Source: an uncultured Prevotella sp. (GTDB lineage Bacteria > Bacteroidota > Bacteroidia > Bacteroidales > Bacteroidaceae). From it: DNA of 29,756 nt. Made by a program: the position numbers and the translations under genes. Shown here one piece after another: positions 15,671 to 26,240 of the stretch; within the stretch, counting starts at the first letter, position 1; the number at the start of each line of letters is the position of its first letter. The stretch lies in contig CAKPZC010000026.1 in assembly GCA_934203355.1 (NCBI GenBank), positions 1 to 29,756 of the forward strand. The letters are read 5' to 3'. The notes under the pieces are model-generated. The model saw nothing but the letters and a program-made list of their open reading frames with translations. It did no database searches and had not been told where the DNA came from.

Positions 15671-16522
15671 CTATTTATTGAATCCCTTCAAGCGGATGCG
15701 CGTGAGCACCTGCTTTGTGTTGAACGTGAAGTCGCCTGCCATCATCCAGCTGTAATAGCCAGGATCCACACGCAAAACGTCGGCAACAGAACGTCCTTTA
15801 TACTTTCCGAAATTGAATGCCTCGAACTTGCGCTCCTTGCCATTGTCGTCGAGCAGCGGTTTACCATCAGCACCAAGCAATGGTTTCCACACAATACGTC
15901 CAGCAAAGTCGACATTTTCATTCTGTTTCGAGAACTCTGCAAGAAAATCCATGTCATTCTCAAGCACACGGTCGGGTTCTTCTTGCACTCCAGGCGCATA
16001 CATATCGAGTTCTCCCATAAGCACACGATAGGTGGCCTCTGTATCCTCATCGGCACGATGTGCTGTGAAGTCCTCCTCCATCTTGCGTCCACAATAGAAC
16101 TTATAGGCAGCAGCAAGATTGCGACGCTCCATCTTATGGAATATTGTCTGAACATCGATGAGTCGACACTTAGAAAAGTCGAAGTCGATTCCTGCTCGCA
16201 GGAATTCCTCGGCAAGCATTGGTATGTCGAAATGATTGGAGTTGTAACCAGCAAAGTCACATCCTGACATCTCTTCGTTCAGATGCTGTGCCACCTCCTT
16301 GAACTTAGGAGCGTCGGCTACATCATCGTTCGATATTCCTGTTAGTTCTACAACATCTTGAGGGATTGTCTTGTCGGGATTGATTAGCAAATTTTGGCGT
16401 ATCTCCTCGCCATCAGGCATAAGCTTGATGTATGAAATCTGAATTATACGGTCGCGTACAAGGTCAAGACCTGTTGTCTCAAGATCGAAAATTATAAGGG
16501 GGCGTGTGATATTAAGTTTCAT
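15671..16522 (-). CDS. DEDDh 3'-5' exonuclease (DnaQ/epsilon-like)
   Basis: A 283-residue exonuclease. The catalytic set is visible: Asp13 and Glu15 (FDLETTG), Asp98 (NSNHFDIP), His154 and Asp159 (TAHRADED). The C-terminal part (about 230-275, FNFGKYKGRSVADVLRVD then YYSWMM) is a small module also found on exonuclease X-type proteins. It sits 129 bases downstream of dnaN and in front of coaBC. A role as proofreading or repair exonuclease is likely, and the position beside the sliding clamp gene fits; whether it is the main polymerase III epsilon subunit cannot be told from sequence alone. Confidence 0.92.
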   Translation of the reverse strand: MKLNITRPLIIFDLETTGLDLVRDRIIQISYIKLMPDGEEIRQNLLINPDKTIPQDVVELTGISNDDVADAPKFKEVAQHLNEEMSGCDFAGYNSNHFDIPMLAEEFLRAGIDFDFSKCRLIDVQTIFHKMERRNLAAAYKFYCGRKMEEDFTAHRADEDTEATYRVLMGELDMYAPGVQEEPDRVLENDMDFLAEFSKQNENVDFAGRIVWKPLLGADGKPLLDDNGKERKFEAFNFGKYKGRSVADVLRVDPGYYSWMMAGDFTFNTKQVLTRIRLKGFNK

Positions 16523-16547
16523 TTTTCGGTTTCGTTTTTAAACAATA

Positions 16548-16611
16548 TTTCGTGAGAGAGTGAAGAACTAGAGCCTATAAAGCCTCATCATTCCATCACA
16601 CCCTCACGAAA
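16548..16611. repeat. Imperfect inverted repeat between dnaN and the exonuclease gene
   Basis: Arms 16548-16563 and 16596-16611 match at 14 of 16 positions (TTTCGTGAG.G.GTGA). It lacks a clean T tract on the minus strand, so it may attenuate or stabilise mRNA rather than terminate it. Confidence 0.5.
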
Positions 16612-16651
16612 GTCGATAAGTGAAGTTTCTCAAGTCAAGAATACTTGTCAA

Positions 16652-17776
16652 TTAATCATTGAGCAACATCGGCATGATAAGCATCAAAACTTCTTGGTTC
16701 TCAGGCTGCACTGCAGGTATTACCACACCTGCTCGACTTGGGTCGGCAAGCTGAATTATCACCTCATCGCTCGACAGATTATTTAGTATTTCGTAGATAG
16801 CAGTACCCTTGAAACCAATATCCATTGTAACTCCTGCATAGTCGCACGAAATGCTTTCTTTAGCACTTGTTGCGAAATCAATATCTTCAGCAGCAAGACG
16901 CAGGGTGCCTTTCTCAATATGGAAGCGAACAAGCTGGCTGCTCTCGCTTGCAAACGGCTGCACACGTTTCAAGGCACCCATGAGCGATTTGCGGTCGATT
17001 GTCAGACAATTAGTGTTGTTGGTGGGAATCACGGAGTTGTAGTTGGGATAACGTCCCTCAATAAGACGGCAGCTCAACATTCCGTCGGCAAAACGAATCT
17101 CGGCACTGCGCTGATTGAACTTAACCACCACATCACCATCGTTCTTAGAAAGGACACCCTTTAACAGCTGGGCTGGCTTCTGGGGCAAAATGAACGAAGC
17201 AGGCTCATCGGCTGAGACTGAAAGAATACGATTGCGCACAAGTTTGTGACCATCAGTTGCTACAATTGCCAGATAGTCGGATGTAAGATCGAAATAGACA
17301 CCTCCCATTACTGGACGTATCTCGTCCTGAGCTGTGGCAAAGAGCGAACGCGAAAGGTTTTCTGCAAAAGCCAACGACTCTAAAGTTATGGTAGTCACAC
17401 CGTTCTCCATAGCAGGAGTGAGCGGGAAGTCCTCTGCCGACAGTGCGGTCATATTGAATGTTCCGTTCTGATAGTCGATTTCCACAGAAAGTGTATCGAC
17501 ATCTACATTAAAGCACAATGGCTGCTCAGGCAATTCTTTTACGGCATTGAGGATTGTACGATTAGGAAGAGCAAACTGTCCTTCGCCATTACAATCGTCC
17601 AACTCTATTGTAAACCGCATCACATTCTCATTGTCACTGGCAGTAACGGTGAGAGTGCTGTTTGCAATCTCGAAAATGAAACAGTCCAGAATACTAATTG
17701 TATTCTTGTTGCTGAGAACTCTTGCAAGAGTCTGAAGACGCGCGTTAAGCGTTCCGCTTGATAATGTGAATTGCAT
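16652..17776 (-). CDS. dnaN: DNA polymerase III sliding clamp subunit beta
   Basis: A 374-residue beta clamp of normal length with three repeated clamp domains. The opening MQFTLSSGTLNARLQTLARV, the segment TISILDCFIFEI, the central MGGVYFDLTSDYLAIVATDG and the end EVLMLIMPMLLND (matching the family's ...MPMR-type terminus) identify it. It forms the dimeric ring that tethers the replicative polymerase to DNA. It is the first gene of a long operon and has a full consensus promoter. Confidence 0.97.
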   Translation of the reverse strand: MQFTLSSGTLNARLQTLARVLSNKNTISILDCFIFEIANSTLTVTASDNENVMRFTIELDDCNGEGQFALPNRTILNAVKELPEQPLCFNVDVDTLSVEIDYQNGTFNMTALSAEDFPLTPAMENGVTTITLESLAFAENLSRSLFATAQDEIRPVMGGVYFDLTSDYLAIVATDGHKLVRNRILSVSADEPASFILPQKPAQLLKGVLSKNDGDVVVKFNQRSAEIRFADGMLSCRLIEGRYPNYNSVIPTNNTNCLTIDRKSLMGALKRVQPFASESSQLVRFHIEKGTLRLAAEDIDFATSAKESISCDYAGVTMDIGFKGTAIYEILNNLSSDEVIIQLADPSRAGVVIPAVQPENQEVLMLIMPMLLND

Positions 17777-17822
17777 TATATTCTGATTTTTATGTTATTA
17801 TTCTTCATTTGTTATTTGGTTA

Positions 17823-17853
17823 CAAAGGTAATGAAAAACGAAAACAAAACAAA
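17823..17853 (-). promoter_or_regulatory. Promoter of the dnaN operon
   Basis: On the minus strand, TTTG (17853-17850), a 19-base spacer and TACCTTTG (17830-17823), a perfect match to the Bacteroidetes consensus. The expected start near 17816 gives a leader of about 40 bases. Confidence 0.85.
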
Positions 17854-18049
17854 ATTACTAACATCTTTTTATTTCTATTAAGAGAACAGTTCTGACAAAA
17901 ATACTTAAAACATTTAAGCATTGAAGAAAAACTCATCCAAAAGTTTTTTCCTTTACGACAATTTTATTAATTTCGCATAATAATCAAAAGGCAAGCATAC
18001 TACAAAGCCGTAAAAAAACAGAAAAAAATACATTATTAAATAAATCACA

Positions 18050-18451
18050 ATGGAAATACAAGGAAAAATTATCGCCGTTTTGCCTGAGAGAAGCGGCGTG
18101 TCAGCACGTGGAGAATGGAAGGCGCAGGACTATGTAGTCGAAACTCACGACGCTTACCCAAAGAAAATGGTATTTGGAGTATTCGGAGCCGACCGCATTA
18201 GTCGTTTCAACATACAGGTAGGACAAGAAGTGACTGTAGCCTTCGACATTGACGCTCACGAATATCAGGGACGCTGGTACAATAGCATCCGCGCTTTCGA
18301 CGTGCGCCAGGTAGACCCAGCATCAGTGGCAATGCAGCCAGGTGTTGTTCCAGGCGCAGCTTTCGGTCCTGCTCCAACAGCAGCTCCAGTTCCAACAGCA
18401 ACTCCAGCAGCAGCTCCAGTTGAGGACAAGGCAGACGACCTACCTTTCTAA
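18050..18451 (+). CDS. DUF3127 family OB-fold protein with SSB-like acidic tip
   Basis: A 133-residue cytoplasmic protein. Residues 1-88 form the DUF3127 domain, a predicted OB fold (MEIQGKIIAVLPERSGVSAR, then VFGVFGADRI and QGRWYNSIRAFDVRQV). Residues 95-124 are a Pro/Ala/Thr/Val-rich linker, and the chain ends EDKADDLPF. This plan (OB domain, flexible linker, acidic tail ending in DD-hydrophobic-PF) copies single-stranded DNA-binding protein, whose C-terminal tip (DDDIPF) recruits repair and replication enzymes. DUF3127 is a Bacteroidetes family; DNA binding is an inference. It is divergent from dnaN with about 270 bases between the starts. A weak -7 box (TAATTTCG, 17968-17975) could serve it. 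Confidence 0.87.
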   Translation: MEIQGKIIAVLPERSGVSARGEWKAQDYVVETHDAYPKKMVFGVFGADRISRFNIQVGQEVTVAFDIDAHEYQGRWYNSIRAFDVRQVDPASVAMQPGVVPGAAFGPAPTAAPVPTATPAAAPVEDKADDLPF

Positions 18452-18456
18452 AAAAT

Positions 18457-18516
18457 AAAAGCAATAAAAAAAACGCAGTGTTCAGATTTAGAGCACTGCG
18501 TTTTTTTATTGCTTTT
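18457..18516. terminator. Bidirectional intrinsic terminator
   Basis: Long inverted repeat: AAAAGCAATAAAAAAA then a CGCAGTG/CACTGCG stem, then TTTTTTTATTGCTTTT. It lies between the DUF3127 gene and the converging MFS gene and should stop both. Confidence 0.9.
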
Positions 18517-18528
18517 TTTATTGCTTTT

Positions 18529-20139
18529 TTATTCTGTTATGTTAGGTTCCTCAAGTCCAAGTCCCTTCTTCTTGTCAACTACCTTAAGAATAAGACCGAT
18601 GGCGAGAGCTGCCACACCAAGACATGCGAGCATAATGAGCGGAGCGGTGTAGTCGAGCTGTGTTGCGTCGGTGACACCCTCGTTGGTTGCATTAAGCACC
18701 TTGCCGATGAGCAGTGGGAAAAGCCAAAGACCAATATTCTGAATCCAGAAGATAAGTGCATAGGCAGAACCGATAACCTTAGCATCAACGAGCTTTGGCA
18801 CACTTGGCCACAACGAAGCAGGCACAAGTGAGAACGATGCTCCGAGCACAAGAATAGTGACATAAGCTACAATGACACCACCAACTTGATTGCCCTTGAA
18901 TTCAGGAAGGATAAAGGCAAATGTAAGATGGCATGCGATGAGCAACAATGAACCAAGCACGAGCATTGAGGCAGCCTTACCCTTATGGTCAACAAAACTG
19001 CCAAGCACAGGAGTAATACCGACGGCGAGCAATGGGAACACAGCAAAGATTGACTCTGCCGACTGGCGCATGTAACCCATATAGCAGTATGTGATAAGGG
19101 CTACGATAGAGAGTACAAGCATCGAATACTTGAGTGTCGGCTTCTTCATGAAATTAAACATGAAGGCAGTGGCAGCAACTACAAGCATGATGACATACTG
19201 AACGATGGTTACAGAATCAGATGCCCAGAACGAGTCGGCGGGAACTTCTGTGAAGGTGAGGTTGCACTGGAGCATGTTTACTGCATACTTCTGGAATGGG
19301 AAGATGGCAGAATAGTAGAGCACACAGAGCAGAGAAACAAGCCAGAAACCGCTTGACGAGAGAATCTTACCAAGGTCTGAAATTTTGAAAGGATCGTCCT
19401 TCTCCTCAGCCTCGCCAGTCTGCGAGTCGAGTTTCTTATCCATGAAGAAGTAAACCACAATCATTATCATCGCTATGCAGAGCAACACGACACCGAAAGC
19501 TACCGAACGTGATACGCTAACGTTGCCACCGAGTTTTGCAAAGAATGGCGAGAAAATCATACATGTGGCAACACCAAGACGTGCCAATGCCATCTCTGAA
19601 CCCATAGCAAGAGCCATCTCACGACCCTTAAACCACTTGACGATACCACGGCTCACAGTGATACCTGCCATCTCTGTGCCACAACCGAAAATCATGAAAC
19701 CAATAGCTGCAAGCTTTGCCGACGCTGGCATTCCCTCATAGAAAGGAGACACACCAAGCTGCTCGAACACTGGAATGTGATTGAGATTGTTGGTAAACCA
19801 TGTCTCAAGTCCACTGCCAATAAAGCTATCGCTAATGGCATACCACTTAATACATGCACCAAACAACATCACTGCTCCCGAGAGGAGGGCGGTGAAGCGA
19901 ACTCCCATCTTGTCGAGAATGATACCCGCAAAAATAAGGAAGAACACGAACACGTTGAGGAACGTTTCCGATCCCTGCATTGTACCGAATGCGTCGGAGT
20001 CCCAGCCGCGCTGCGACTGCATGAGGTCTTTGATTGGCGAGAGGATGTCCACAAAGATGTAGGCGCAGAACATCGCAAGAGCCAGAAGCAACAAGGCGGT
20101 CCAACGAATGGCTGCCGAATCACGAAGAGTCTGTTTCAT
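18529..20139 (-). CDS. MFS transporter (MFSD1-like)
   Basis: A 536-residue major facilitator with about 12 predicted helices and a long cytoplasmic loop near the middle (around 238-262, rich in Glu and Lys: SQTGEAEEKDDPFK). The extra residues over a 400-residue standard MFS lie mostly in the loop around 100-145 and in this central loop. VKWFKGREMALAMGSEMALARLG (about 178-200) is a conserved MFS helix 5 region. The general look recalls bacterial relatives of the animal lysosomal dipeptide carrier MFSD1; I rate this as moderate. It starts 68 bases downstream of an S9 peptidase gene, so uptake of short peptides is a reasonable hypothesis. Confidence 0.85.
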   Translation of the reverse strand: MKQTLRDSAAIRWTALLLLALAMFCAYIFVDILSPIKDLMQSQRGWDSDAFGTMQGSETFLNVFVFFLIFAGIILDKMGVRFTALLSGAVMLFGACIKWYAISDSFIGSGLETWFTNNLNHIPVFEQLGVSPFYEGMPASAKLAAIGFMIFGCGTEMAGITVSRGIVKWFKGREMALAMGSEMALARLGVATCMIFSPFFAKLGGNVSVSRSVAFGVVLLCIAMIMIVVYFFMDKKLDSQTGEAEEKDDPFKISDLGKILSSSGFWLVSLLCVLYYSAIFPFQKYAVNMLQCNLTFTEVPADSFWASDSVTIVQYVIMLVVAATAFMFNFMKKPTLKYSMLVLSIVALITYCYMGYMRQSAESIFAVFPLLAVGITPVLGSFVDHKGKAASMLVLGSLLLIACHLTFAFILPEFKGNQVGGVIVAYVTILVLGASFSLVPASLWPSVPKLVDAKVIGSAYALIFWIQNIGLWLFPLLIGKVLNATNEGVTDATQLDYTAPLIMLACLGVAALAIGLILKVVDKKKGLGLEEPNITE

Positions 20140-20207
20140 TTTTTATTTATTTTTTGTTATAATTTGTTTGCTGACAGCATGTCAAAGACATACAAAACTT
20201 GAGTTTA

Positions 20208-22376
20208 TTATTTAAGCCACTTGTCGAGCCATCCAAAGAATGTGCGTTGCCACAACACTCCATTCTGTGGTTTCAACACCCAGTGGTTCTCGTCGGGATA
20301 GATAAGCAATTCTGCCGGGATTCCGCGCAGACGTGCGGCATTGAACGCGCCAAAGCCTTGGTTGGCGTTGATGCGATAGTCCATCTCACCGTGGATGCAG
20401 AGTATAGGAGTATCCCACTTGTCTACAAACTTATGGGGAGAGTTCTCATAGGTTCGCTTTGCGTTCTCGCTCTTGTCCTTATTCCAGTAAGCGTCTTCGT
20501 ATTCCCAGTTGGAGAACCAAGCCTCCTCGGTATCGGTATACATCGACTCAAGGTTGAAAGCTCCGTCGTGAGCGATGAAAGCCTTGAAACGCTTGTTGTG
20601 ATGTCCAGCAAGATAATAAGCCGAGAAGCCTCCAAAACTTGCACCGACACAACCCAAACGGTCTTTGTCTACATAAGGAAGGTTGTTAGCAGCGTCGTCG
20701 ATGGCTGAAAGATAGTCGTCCATGCACTGACCTGTCCAGTCGCCCGACACAGCCTCGTTCCATTCATGTCCATAACCAGGAAGTCCGCGACGGTTGGGAG
20801 CTATAACAATATAGTCGTTGGCTGCCATAATCTGGAAGTTCCAACGATAGCTCCAGAACTGGCTAACTGGACTTTGCGGTCCACCCTCGCAGAACAACAA
20901 TGTAGGATATTTCTTGTTGGCATCGAAATGCGGTGGAAGGATAACCCACACCTGCATCTGCTTGCCATCGGTGGTCTTCACCCAACGCTCCTGCACTTTG
21001 CCCATCTCAAGCTGGTCGTAGAAAGCCTTGTTCTCTTGTGTGAGTTGCTGCACTTTTGTCTTCTTCACGTCCTTGCCAGGAGTGATGACATAGAGTTCGT
21101 CGGCCTGCGAGATACTATGGCGCGAAGCGAGAATCTTGCCTGTATTGCCGAGCATCTGTATCGAACCGAAGTCCATCCAGTCGTCAGTGAGCTGCTTCAC
21201 CTCGCCATTGAGGTTTGTCTGGTACATATTTACACAAGCATGCCAGCAACCAATGAAATAAAGAGTCTTTGAGTCGGCTGTCCAACAGAAAGCGTCGACG
21301 TTGGAATCGAACTGCTCAGCCACATATTTCTTCTCACCAGTAGCAAGCATATAGACACAGAGGCGGTTGCGGTCGCTCTCATAGCCATCGTGCTCCATCG
21401 ACTGCCAAGCCACATATTTACCATCAGGCGAGAACTGCGGATTGGTGTCATAACCCATATTGAAATCGCCTTTCTGATGGTTTAGAGCCTGTGTCTTCTT
21501 TGTCTTTGTTGCGTCTGCCTTTGGGGCTTTATAACCCTCAGGCTTACAGAGGTTCTTTGTAGAACCAGTTGCCACATCATATAGATATATATCAGAGTCG
21601 GTAGAAGTAGCATAGTTAACACCAGTTTTCTTACGACATGTATAAGCAATTGTCTTTGAGTCGGGACTCCATGCCAACTGCTCCACTCCGCCAAACGGAG
21701 CCATCGGACACTCGTAGGGTTCACCCTCAATGATGTCCTTGCCATTACCGATACCGTCGGCTGTAACATCAGCCACAAACGGATGTGTAATGCTCTCTAC
21801 ATAGTGATCCCAATGACGATAATTAAGGTCGGTCACTATGCGACCCGATGCCAATGGCAGGTCGTCGGGATTCTTCTTTATACTCTCATGATAAGGCAAC
21901 GACTTAACAAGAATCACCTTCTTCTCGTCGGGCGAGAACTTGAACCCCTCGATTGCGATGTCGCTCTTGGTGAGTTGTCGGCGGTCAGAACCGTCGGCAT
22001 TCATCGACCAGAGTTGTCCCTTTGTAAGGAAAGCGATGCGCTTGCCACCATCTATCCACGCTGCATCGGTCTCACTTGCAGCAGTAGTAGTCAGAGCACG
22101 CTGTAGTTTACCGTCAGCGCTGATGGTGTAGAGCATCTGATGGCTCTTGTTTTCCTTCACGCTGTAGTAGCCCACTTGGTAAGCCACAGTCTTACCGTCT
22201 GGCGAAGCTACAGCTCCGCCAACGCGTCCCATAGCCCAAAGCGTCTCTGGTGTCATGCGGTCGCCCTTGCTGATCGCTGCCACATTGGTTGTTTTGCCAA
22301 TCATTGTTTGTGCTTCGGCGTTGATGCTGGCGCATCCCATAAGAGCTGCGACAGCAAATGTTAATGTTTTGTGCAT
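20208..22376 (-). CDS. Secreted S9 family prolyl oligopeptidase/acylaminoacyl peptidase-like enzyme
   Basis: A 722-residue exported peptidase with a signal peptide (MHKTLTFAVAALMGCASINA, cleaved near EA-Q). Residues 40-440 form a beta-propeller of WD40/TolB-like blades (SPDEKKVILV, SPDSKTIAYT, SPDGKYVAW). The C-terminal alpha/beta hydrolase carries a full triad: Ser580 (GASFGG), Asp666 (GEMDYR) and His698 (ENHW). Enzymes of this type release dipeptides or cleave short oligopeptides in the periplasm. The start at 22376 was chosen because it gives a good signal peptide; the longer frame from 22445 would run into an inverted repeat. Confidence 0.95.
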   Translation of the reverse strand: MHKTLTFAVAALMGCASINAEAQTMIGKTTNVAAISKGDRMTPETLWAMGRVGGAVASPDGKTVAYQVGYYSVKENKSHQMLYTISADGKLQRALTTTAASETDAAWIDGGKRIAFLTKGQLWSMNADGSDRRQLTKSDIAIEGFKFSPDEKKVILVKSLPYHESIKKNPDDLPLASGRIVTDLNYRHWDHYVESITHPFVADVTADGIGNGKDIIEGEPYECPMAPFGGVEQLAWSPDSKTIAYTCRKKTGVNYATSTDSDIYLYDVATGSTKNLCKPEGYKAPKADATKTKKTQALNHQKGDFNMGYDTNPQFSPDGKYVAWQSMEHDGYESDRNRLCVYMLATGEKKYVAEQFDSNVDAFCWTADSKTLYFIGCWHACVNMYQTNLNGEVKQLTDDWMDFGSIQMLGNTGKILASRHSISQADELYVITPGKDVKKTKVQQLTQENKAFYDQLEMGKVQERWVKTTDGKQMQVWVILPPHFDANKKYPTLLFCEGGPQSPVSQFWSYRWNFQIMAANDYIVIAPNRRGLPGYGHEWNEAVSGDWTGQCMDDYLSAIDDAANNLPYVDKDRLGCVGASFGGFSAYYLAGHHNKRFKAFIAHDGAFNLESMYTDTEEAWFSNWEYEDAYWNKDKSENAKRTYENSPHKFVDKWDTPILCIHGEMDYRINANQGFGAFNAARLRGIPAELLIYPDENHWVLKPQNGVLWQRTFFGWLDKWLK

Positions 22377-22416
22377 AGTTTGTTTATTGTTAGTAATATT
22401 ATCGCTCATAAAAACA

Positions 22417-22511
22417 GTAGCGGAGCACTCCAGCCTCCGCAGCAAACAGCCTATTAAAGCTAAAAAGAAAAAACTTCTTTGGATGCTGCGGAGGCCAGAG
22501 ACCTCCGCTAC
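22417..22511. repeat. Inverted repeat GTAGCGGAG...CTCCGCAGC between yidC and the S9 gene
   Basis: Two 28-base arms (22417-22444 and 22484-22511) in inverted order match at about 24 positions, separated by 39 bases. Compound words CTCCGC and GCGGAG repeat within each arm, so several hairpins are possible. It lies upstream of the S9 start by 40 bases and just after the yidC stop. No target duplication was found. Confidence 0.75.
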
Positions 22512-22518
22512 TATATAT

Positions 22519-24420
22519 TTATTGCAATCCCTTACGCTTGCGCTCCAGTTCTTCGCGCTTGCGCTGAAGCTCCTGCTGCTGTTCCTGCATAGCCTGTAGA
22601 CGTGCAGCCAGACCGCTCATCTTCTTCGGGTTGTTCTTGTTCTCCTCATACTTCTTCTCAAGAATGGCAAGAAGTTTCTCGTCGTTGGTTGTCTTGCGCA
22701 GTGTCCACATGATGGCAGCACTGAAGAACAGCGAAACGAAGTAGTAGAAGTTCAATCCTGCCGAGTAGTCGTTGAACATGAAGAAGAACATCAACGGCAT
22801 GAGGAACATCATCCACTGCATCATTTTCATCTGCTCAGCCTGTTGTCCTACCATCTGGTCGCGCTGCTGGCGCATGGTCATCAGCGAATAGAGGATATTG
22901 GCAACACAGAAGAGTATACATGTCAGCGAGAGATGGTCGCCGATAAGCCATAGGTTGGTGTTCCACTCAATGATTGGGTCGTAGGTAGAGAGATCCTTAA
23001 TCCAAAGGAAACTCTCGCCACGAAGCTGGATGGCATTAGGCACAAAATTGAACATGGCAATCCAAATAGGCATCTGTATGAGCATAGGCAGACAGCCCGA
23101 CAGTGGCGACACACCATACTTGGCATACTCTGTCATCATCGCCTGCTGCTTTTGCATCTGATCCTCAGGATTGTTGAGATGCTTTGTGGCTTCCTCCAAT
23201 TTCGGTTTCAGCACGCGCATCTTTGCCGAACTCATGTAGCTCTTCTTCACCATCGGATAGGTGATGAGTTTAAGGAGCAGTGTGATGAGAATCAAAACTA
23301 TACCCATATTGATGTTCAGTCCGGTAAGGAAGTCGAACACATATATGGTAAACCAGCGGTTGATAATGCGGAAGAGCGGCCAGCCAAGATAAACAAGACG
23401 CTGCATCTCAAGGTCCTTATCGAACGAGCATTCATTCTCCACACGCTTCAACAGGCGGAAATCGTTGGGACCGAAATAGAAGTCAAACTCCGACGGAGTC
23501 TTTCCGCTCGGGTCGAAGAAAGTCTTCATCTTTGCCTCATACTGCTTCAGGTATCCAGAACCCTTTTCCTGTGGAAGGCTTGTCATCAGAGAGTTTTCGG
23601 CAAAGTCGTTCTTTGCAATCATCACTGCCGAGAAGAACTGGTTCTTGAAAGCCACCCAGTCAATCTTCTTCTCTATAGTTTCGTCGGTCACGTTCTTTGC
23701 CTCCGAGAGATAGTCAGTACCGCCATCTACCTTGTGATAGGTGAGCGAAGCATAACGGTTCTCGAATGTGAAGCCACGCTCCTGCTGGCGCACAAGGTCC
23801 TTCCACTGCACGTCCATGCGATCGGTAGAAGGAGCAAAGTCGTTGCCAAGCCCCACTGCCTGAATCTGTGTATGGAGCATGTAGTCGTTGCCAAGCACAT
23901 AGTTGATAACGAGCGACTTGCCGGCTCCAGCCTGCGCTGTCATAGTGACAGTAGAGTCTGTCTGATTCGACGGAGTGAAATAAAGGTCAGCGGTATTTAC
24001 ATTGACAGTCTTTGTAGCGAGCGCAAAGTTGAGACTTTGGGTCTTGTTGTCGAAGAGAGTCACATTCTTGTTACCGTTGCGGTCCTCGAAATCCTTGATA
24101 ACAGCTTTTGACACCACACCACCCTTGGTGTTGAGAGTCAGTTCCACATTCTTGTTCTTCAGTACAACGTCGGTGGCGTTGCCCTGCAGAGCGGCATGAA
24201 ACAGAGCTGTTGTATCAGCCTCGGCTGCAGCCTTAGCCAGAGCAGCCTTCTGTTGTGCTGCCAATTTTGCAGCATTTTCGGCTTTCTGTCGTGCCACGTT
24301 CTCGATGGAGTCCTGGCGTTTCTGTGCAGCCACCTGCTCAGCTGACGGCTGACTCCAGAAGCCATATCCAATCAATACGGCAGCAAAAAGCACAAAACCG
24401 ATGATGTTGTTTTTGTTCAC
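22519..24420 (-). CDS. yidC: Membrane protein insertase YidC
   Basis: A 633-residue YidC/Oxa1 insertase of the Gram-negative type. It has an N-terminal helix (5-22), an Ala/Gln/Lys-rich coiled segment (about 28-66), a large periplasmic domain (about 70-355) and a C-terminal five-helix core. In the core, VLILITLLLKLITYP carries Lys at the place of the hydrophilic-groove arginine of E. coli (IVRGIMYP), followed by SYMSSAKMRVLKP. The C-terminus (about 605-633, QEQQQELQRKREELERKRKG) is basic coiled coil, likely for ribosome contact. It follows pyrG with a gap of 106 bases. Confidence 0.97.
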   Translation of the reverse strand: MNKNNIIGFVLFAAVLIGYGFWSQPSAEQVAAQKRQDSIENVARQKAENAAKLAAQQKAALAKAAAEADTTALFHAALQGNATDVVLKNKNVELTLNTKGGVVSKAVIKDFEDRNGNKNVTLFDNKTQSLNFALATKTVNVNTADLYFTPSNQTDSTVTMTAQAGAGKSLVINYVLGNDYMLHTQIQAVGLGNDFAPSTDRMDVQWKDLVRQQERGFTFENRYASLTYHKVDGGTDYLSEAKNVTDETIEKKIDWVAFKNQFFSAVMIAKNDFAENSLMTSLPQEKGSGYLKQYEAKMKTFFDPSGKTPSEFDFYFGPNDFRLLKRVENECSFDKDLEMQRLVYLGWPLFRIINRWFTIYVFDFLTGLNINMGIVLILITLLLKLITYPMVKKSYMSSAKMRVLKPKLEEATKHLNNPEDQMQKQQAMMTEYAKYGVSPLSGCLPMLIQMPIWIAMFNFVPNAIQLRGESFLWIKDLSTYDPIIEWNTNLWLIGDHLSLTCILFCVANILYSLMTMRQQRDQMVGQQAEQMKMMQWMMFLMPLMFFFMFNDYSAGLNFYYFVSLFFSAAIMWTLRKTTNDEKLLAILEKKYEENKNNPKKMSGLAARLQAMQEQQQELQRKREELERKRKGLQ

Positions 24421-24464
24421 TTTTGTTATTTGTTAGTTATTAATTATTTGTTTTTACCGCAAAT

Positions 24465-24505
24465 GGGAGCTAACGGAAATTTCTTTAAAAATTCCGTTAA
24501 CTCCC
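24465..24505. repeat. Hairpin between pyrG and yidC, related to the GGAGTTA repeat
   Basis: Arms GGGAGCTAACGGAA and TTCCGTTAACTCCC with A/T-rich loop. The word GGAGTTAACGGAA is shared with the left arm of the element at 27619-27798. There is no T run after it on the minus strand, so read-through into yidC is possible. Confidence 0.65.
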
Positions 24506-24526
24506 TTGTAGTTATTTAAAGATTTA

Positions 24527-26176
<1,650 letters not shown>

Positions 26177-26189
26177 TTAAATCAAGTTG

Positions 26190-26221
26190 CAAAGTTAGTA
26201 TAAAAATGCGAAACTTACAAA
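26190..26221 (-). promoter_or_regulatory. Promoter of pyrG
   Basis: On the minus strand, TTTG (26221-26218), a 20-base spacer and TAACTTTG (26197-26190). The leader to the start codon at 26134 is about 50 bases. Confidence 0.8.
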
Positions 26222-26240
26222 CAATTCCAAATTTTATTAT

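Noticed and set aside
15742..16260. 172-residue frame on the minus strand within the exonuclease gene
   Set aside because: It is out of phase with a clear DEDDh exonuclease and lacks any domain signal.
22377..22445. 23-residue extension of the S9 peptidase
   Set aside because: It would run into an inverted repeat and hide a good signal peptide that starts at 22376.
23152..24111. 319-residue frame on the plus strand inside yidC
   Set aside because: It is fully antisense to a strongly conserved gene, and its composition (His, Leu, Cys, Val rich) is typical of a shadow frame.
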